From the NCBI GenBank assembly GCA_036721445.1, contig DAIMKZ010000001.1:1-64000 (forward strand): a stretch of DNA of 64,000 bases, written 5' to 3'. The DNA is from UBA4055 sp036721445. Lineage in GTDB: Bacteria > UBA4055. A program made the translations under genes and the position numbers. Below, in pieces: positions 62,967-64,000 of the stretch. The notes under the pieces were generated by a model, which saw only the letters and a program-made list of their open reading frames with translations, made no database searches and was not told where the DNA came from. How positions within the stretch are numbered: position 1 is the first letter of the stretch; the number at the start of each line of letters is the position of its first letter.

Positions 62967-63290
62967 TTATCTCTTGTTCTTTTTCGGTTTAGGCAGCGGA
63001 AGTTCTTTCTCTGTAACTTTGACAAGCTCGGAAAGCCAGTCGGGGTCATCGAGATTGTCTATTAGAAAATAATTCTTTGCGCCTGTGTAAGGCGGAGCTT
63101 CTTCGGGTTCGCCTATGTATTTTCTGCCTGCTTCAGTAGGCTTGATAAAAAGCTGGTTGTCAGCCAGAATTGCAGTCATTTTCCCGTTGAGAAATATTCC
63201 GTACTCACCGAACATTTTCTTTGCTGTCACTTCGCCTGCGCCTTCAAGCTGCTCGAGTATATAATCCGCGAAATCTTTGTCTGTAGCCAT
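62967..63290 (-). CDS. TfoX N-terminal domain protein
   Basis: 107 residues. The KKMFGEYGIFLNGKMTAIL segment and the FIKPTEAGRKY segment are typical of the TfoX/Sxy N-terminal domain. The C-terminus is Lys/Pro-rich. TfoX in gamma-proteobacteria promotes competence, but stand-alone N-terminal domain proteins are of unknown role. It immediately precedes the small lipoprotein on the same strand. Confidence 0.85.
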   Translation of the reverse strand: MATDKDFADYILEQLEGAGEVTAKKMFGEYGIFLNGKMTAILADNQLFIKPTEAGRKYIGEPEEAPPYTGAKNYFLIDNLDDPDWLSELVKVTEKELPLPKPKKNKR

Positions 63291-63309
63291 AACTCCCCCG
63301 CTGATCTGA

Positions 63310-64000
63310 TTATTGAAAGTCCATTAAAGATTCATCTATTCCTTTTCTGATCTCGAACCAGAAGTTTAAGGCAGCCTCATGCTTATCGTTATCGAACTGC
63401 TCAATCCAGTATTTCAGATCTTCCCTGCTCTCGCCGTCAACATCCCGCTTCCTTTTGAGGAAAGCGTGAATAAAATCAATATTTCTTTCCGATTCGAGAA
63501 ATACTGTTGCGTTGCGGGAATTTATCCTGCTTGCTGTGAATGAAACGGCCGAATTGAATTTTTCCTTCATTCCGTATATATATCCGATTATCTCAGGCAT
63601 CATTTCCTCTGCCCATGCTCTGTGGAACCTGCATATTCCCATGTTGTCGAGGACGAGTTCCTGTTTCAGTCTTTCGGCACAGAATCTTCCCAGATCTCTC
63701 GGAGGTACAAAATCGTTCCCGTAATACATGTAGTATTTGCCCATGATAGCCATCGGTGCAAGAACTCCGGGTGTCCAGTACTGGTTCGGCGCCATCCAGC
63801 CTCTTCTTCCGTTTGATATAAAAACAAAGCTGTTAATGATCTTTTTGCCTGTCATTTTGTGTATCTTTCTTGCCCATTTTCTCACTCCTTCCGACAGATC
63901 AATATCGCCTTTCCCTTCAAGTATCGAATCAATAAGCTCAATCCCGAGTTCAGCGTTGTGCATCGAATCTTTTACTACATCGAATTTTTCGATCGAGAAT
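63310..64000 (-). CDS. Aldehyde:ferredoxin oxidoreductase-like protein, C-terminal part (continues past window)
   Basis: At least 230 residues; the frame stays open to the right edge, upstream of the first internal Met. The segments ISNGRRGWMAPNQYWTPGVLAPMA, GRFCAERLKQELVLDNMGICRFHRAWAEE and a helical C-terminus resemble the tungsten/molybdopterin AOR-family C-terminal domain (the GICRFHRxWAE region). The catalytic N-terminal half and its Fe-S site would lie outside. Family assignment moderate. Confidence 0.65.
   Translation of the reverse strand, partial: FSIEKFDVVKDSMHNAELGIELIDSILEGKGDIDLSEGVRKWARKIHKMTGKKIINSFVFISNGRRGWMAPNQYWTPGVLAPMAIMGKYYMYYGNDFVPPRDLGRFCAERLKQELVLDNMGICRFHRAWAEEMMPEIIGYIYGMKEKFNSAVSFTASRINSRNATVFLESERNIDFIHAFLKRKRDVDGESREDLKYWIEQFDNDKHEAALNFWFEIRKGIDESLMDFQ

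Noticed and set aside
1..64000. CRISPR arrays, tRNA/rRNA genes, IS elements or prophage
   Set aside because: No regularly spaced repeats, no cloverleaf or rRNA sequence recognised and no transposase or integrase domains; a dedicated search (tRNAscan-SE, Infernal) was not possible here.

Overview
This window reads as chromosomal DNA of a Gram-negative bacterium, probably an uncultivated lineage of the Fibrobacterota-Chlorobiota-Bacteroidota (FCB) group such as Delongbacteria, Cloacimonadota or Ignavibacteria-like clades. G+C is about 40% by eye. The lineage call is inference from gene content. A secreted 1172-residue protein ends in a type IX secretion (Por) sorting domain. There are DUF2723 membrane glycosyltransferases, many lipoproteins, an outer-membrane beta-barrel, ADP-heptose/LPS genes and a PilT ATPase. 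I see no rRNA, tRNA, IS element, prophage or CRISPR array. Genes are tightly packed, often overlapping by 1 to 30 bases, and TTG and GTG starts are common.

Layout. 1-604: the end of a small zinc-ribbon gene and a 440-base divergent intergenic region with two good sigma70-type promoters and two inverted repeats. 605-5946 (+): L-asparaginase, VanZ-like protein, DUF2723 glycosyltransferase, flippase-like membrane protein. 5943-16305 (-): PilT and partner, M20 amidohydrolase, a beta-barrel/LolA-like/RND lipid-export module, ClC channel, HAD phosphatase. 16436-21375: a HAD phosphatase, a BadF-type sugar kinase with a PTS-IIA fusion, RdgB, and a biotin-dependent carboxyltransferase subunit. 21480-24998: the T9SS-secreted protein. 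25135-27810 (+): pabA-pabB-pabC, making p-aminobenzoate for folate. 27842-45234 (-): lipoproteins, saccharopine-dehydrogenase-like enzyme, a TPR lipoprotein, then an envelope block (acyl-CoA synthetase, both halves of HldE, HAD, CDP-alcohol phosphatidyltransferase fusion, glycosyltransferase, inactive NlpC/P60-like protein, DUF445), a methyltransferase, inositol monophosphatase, TPR protein, cysteine desulfurase-like enzyme and U32 protein. 45344-52891 (+): sugar aminotransferase, GT2, UDP-GlcNAc 2-epimerase-like, ABC exporter, BirA, Pcm and a DUF368 (PopT-type) protein. 52888-56339: ArgD, a Spy-like protein, WaaF-like heptosyltransferase and cold-shock protein. 56604-60413 (+): MltC-like transglycosylase, GreA, YebC, RuvC, RuvA. 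60481-62642: copper ATPase. 62649-64000 (-): small lipoprotein, TfoX-N protein, and the C-terminal part of an aldehyde:ferredoxin oxidoreductase-like enzyme.

The most interesting feature is the copper ATPase gene. Its N-terminal metal-binding domain (79 aa, chaperone-sized) ends at a stop directly after an A-AAA-AAG slippery heptamer, with a Shine-Dalgarno-like purine run 10 nt upstream. The rest of the pump is open in the -1 frame, with TM1 encoded before any usable start codon. This is the architecture expected for programmed -1 frameshifting that makes both a CopZ-like chaperone and full CopA. Frameshifting at copA is known in E. coli, but there the in-frame product is the pump. A plain frameshift mutation or homopolymer error must be excluded.

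Other points of note: HldE kinase and nucleotidyltransferase ORFs in the same frame separated by a single TAA; a small lipoprotein with no standard start codon next to an A9 tract; a phosphatidyltransferase fused to a probable extracytoplasmic beta-propeller; and an NlpC/P60 domain lacking its catalytic residues.
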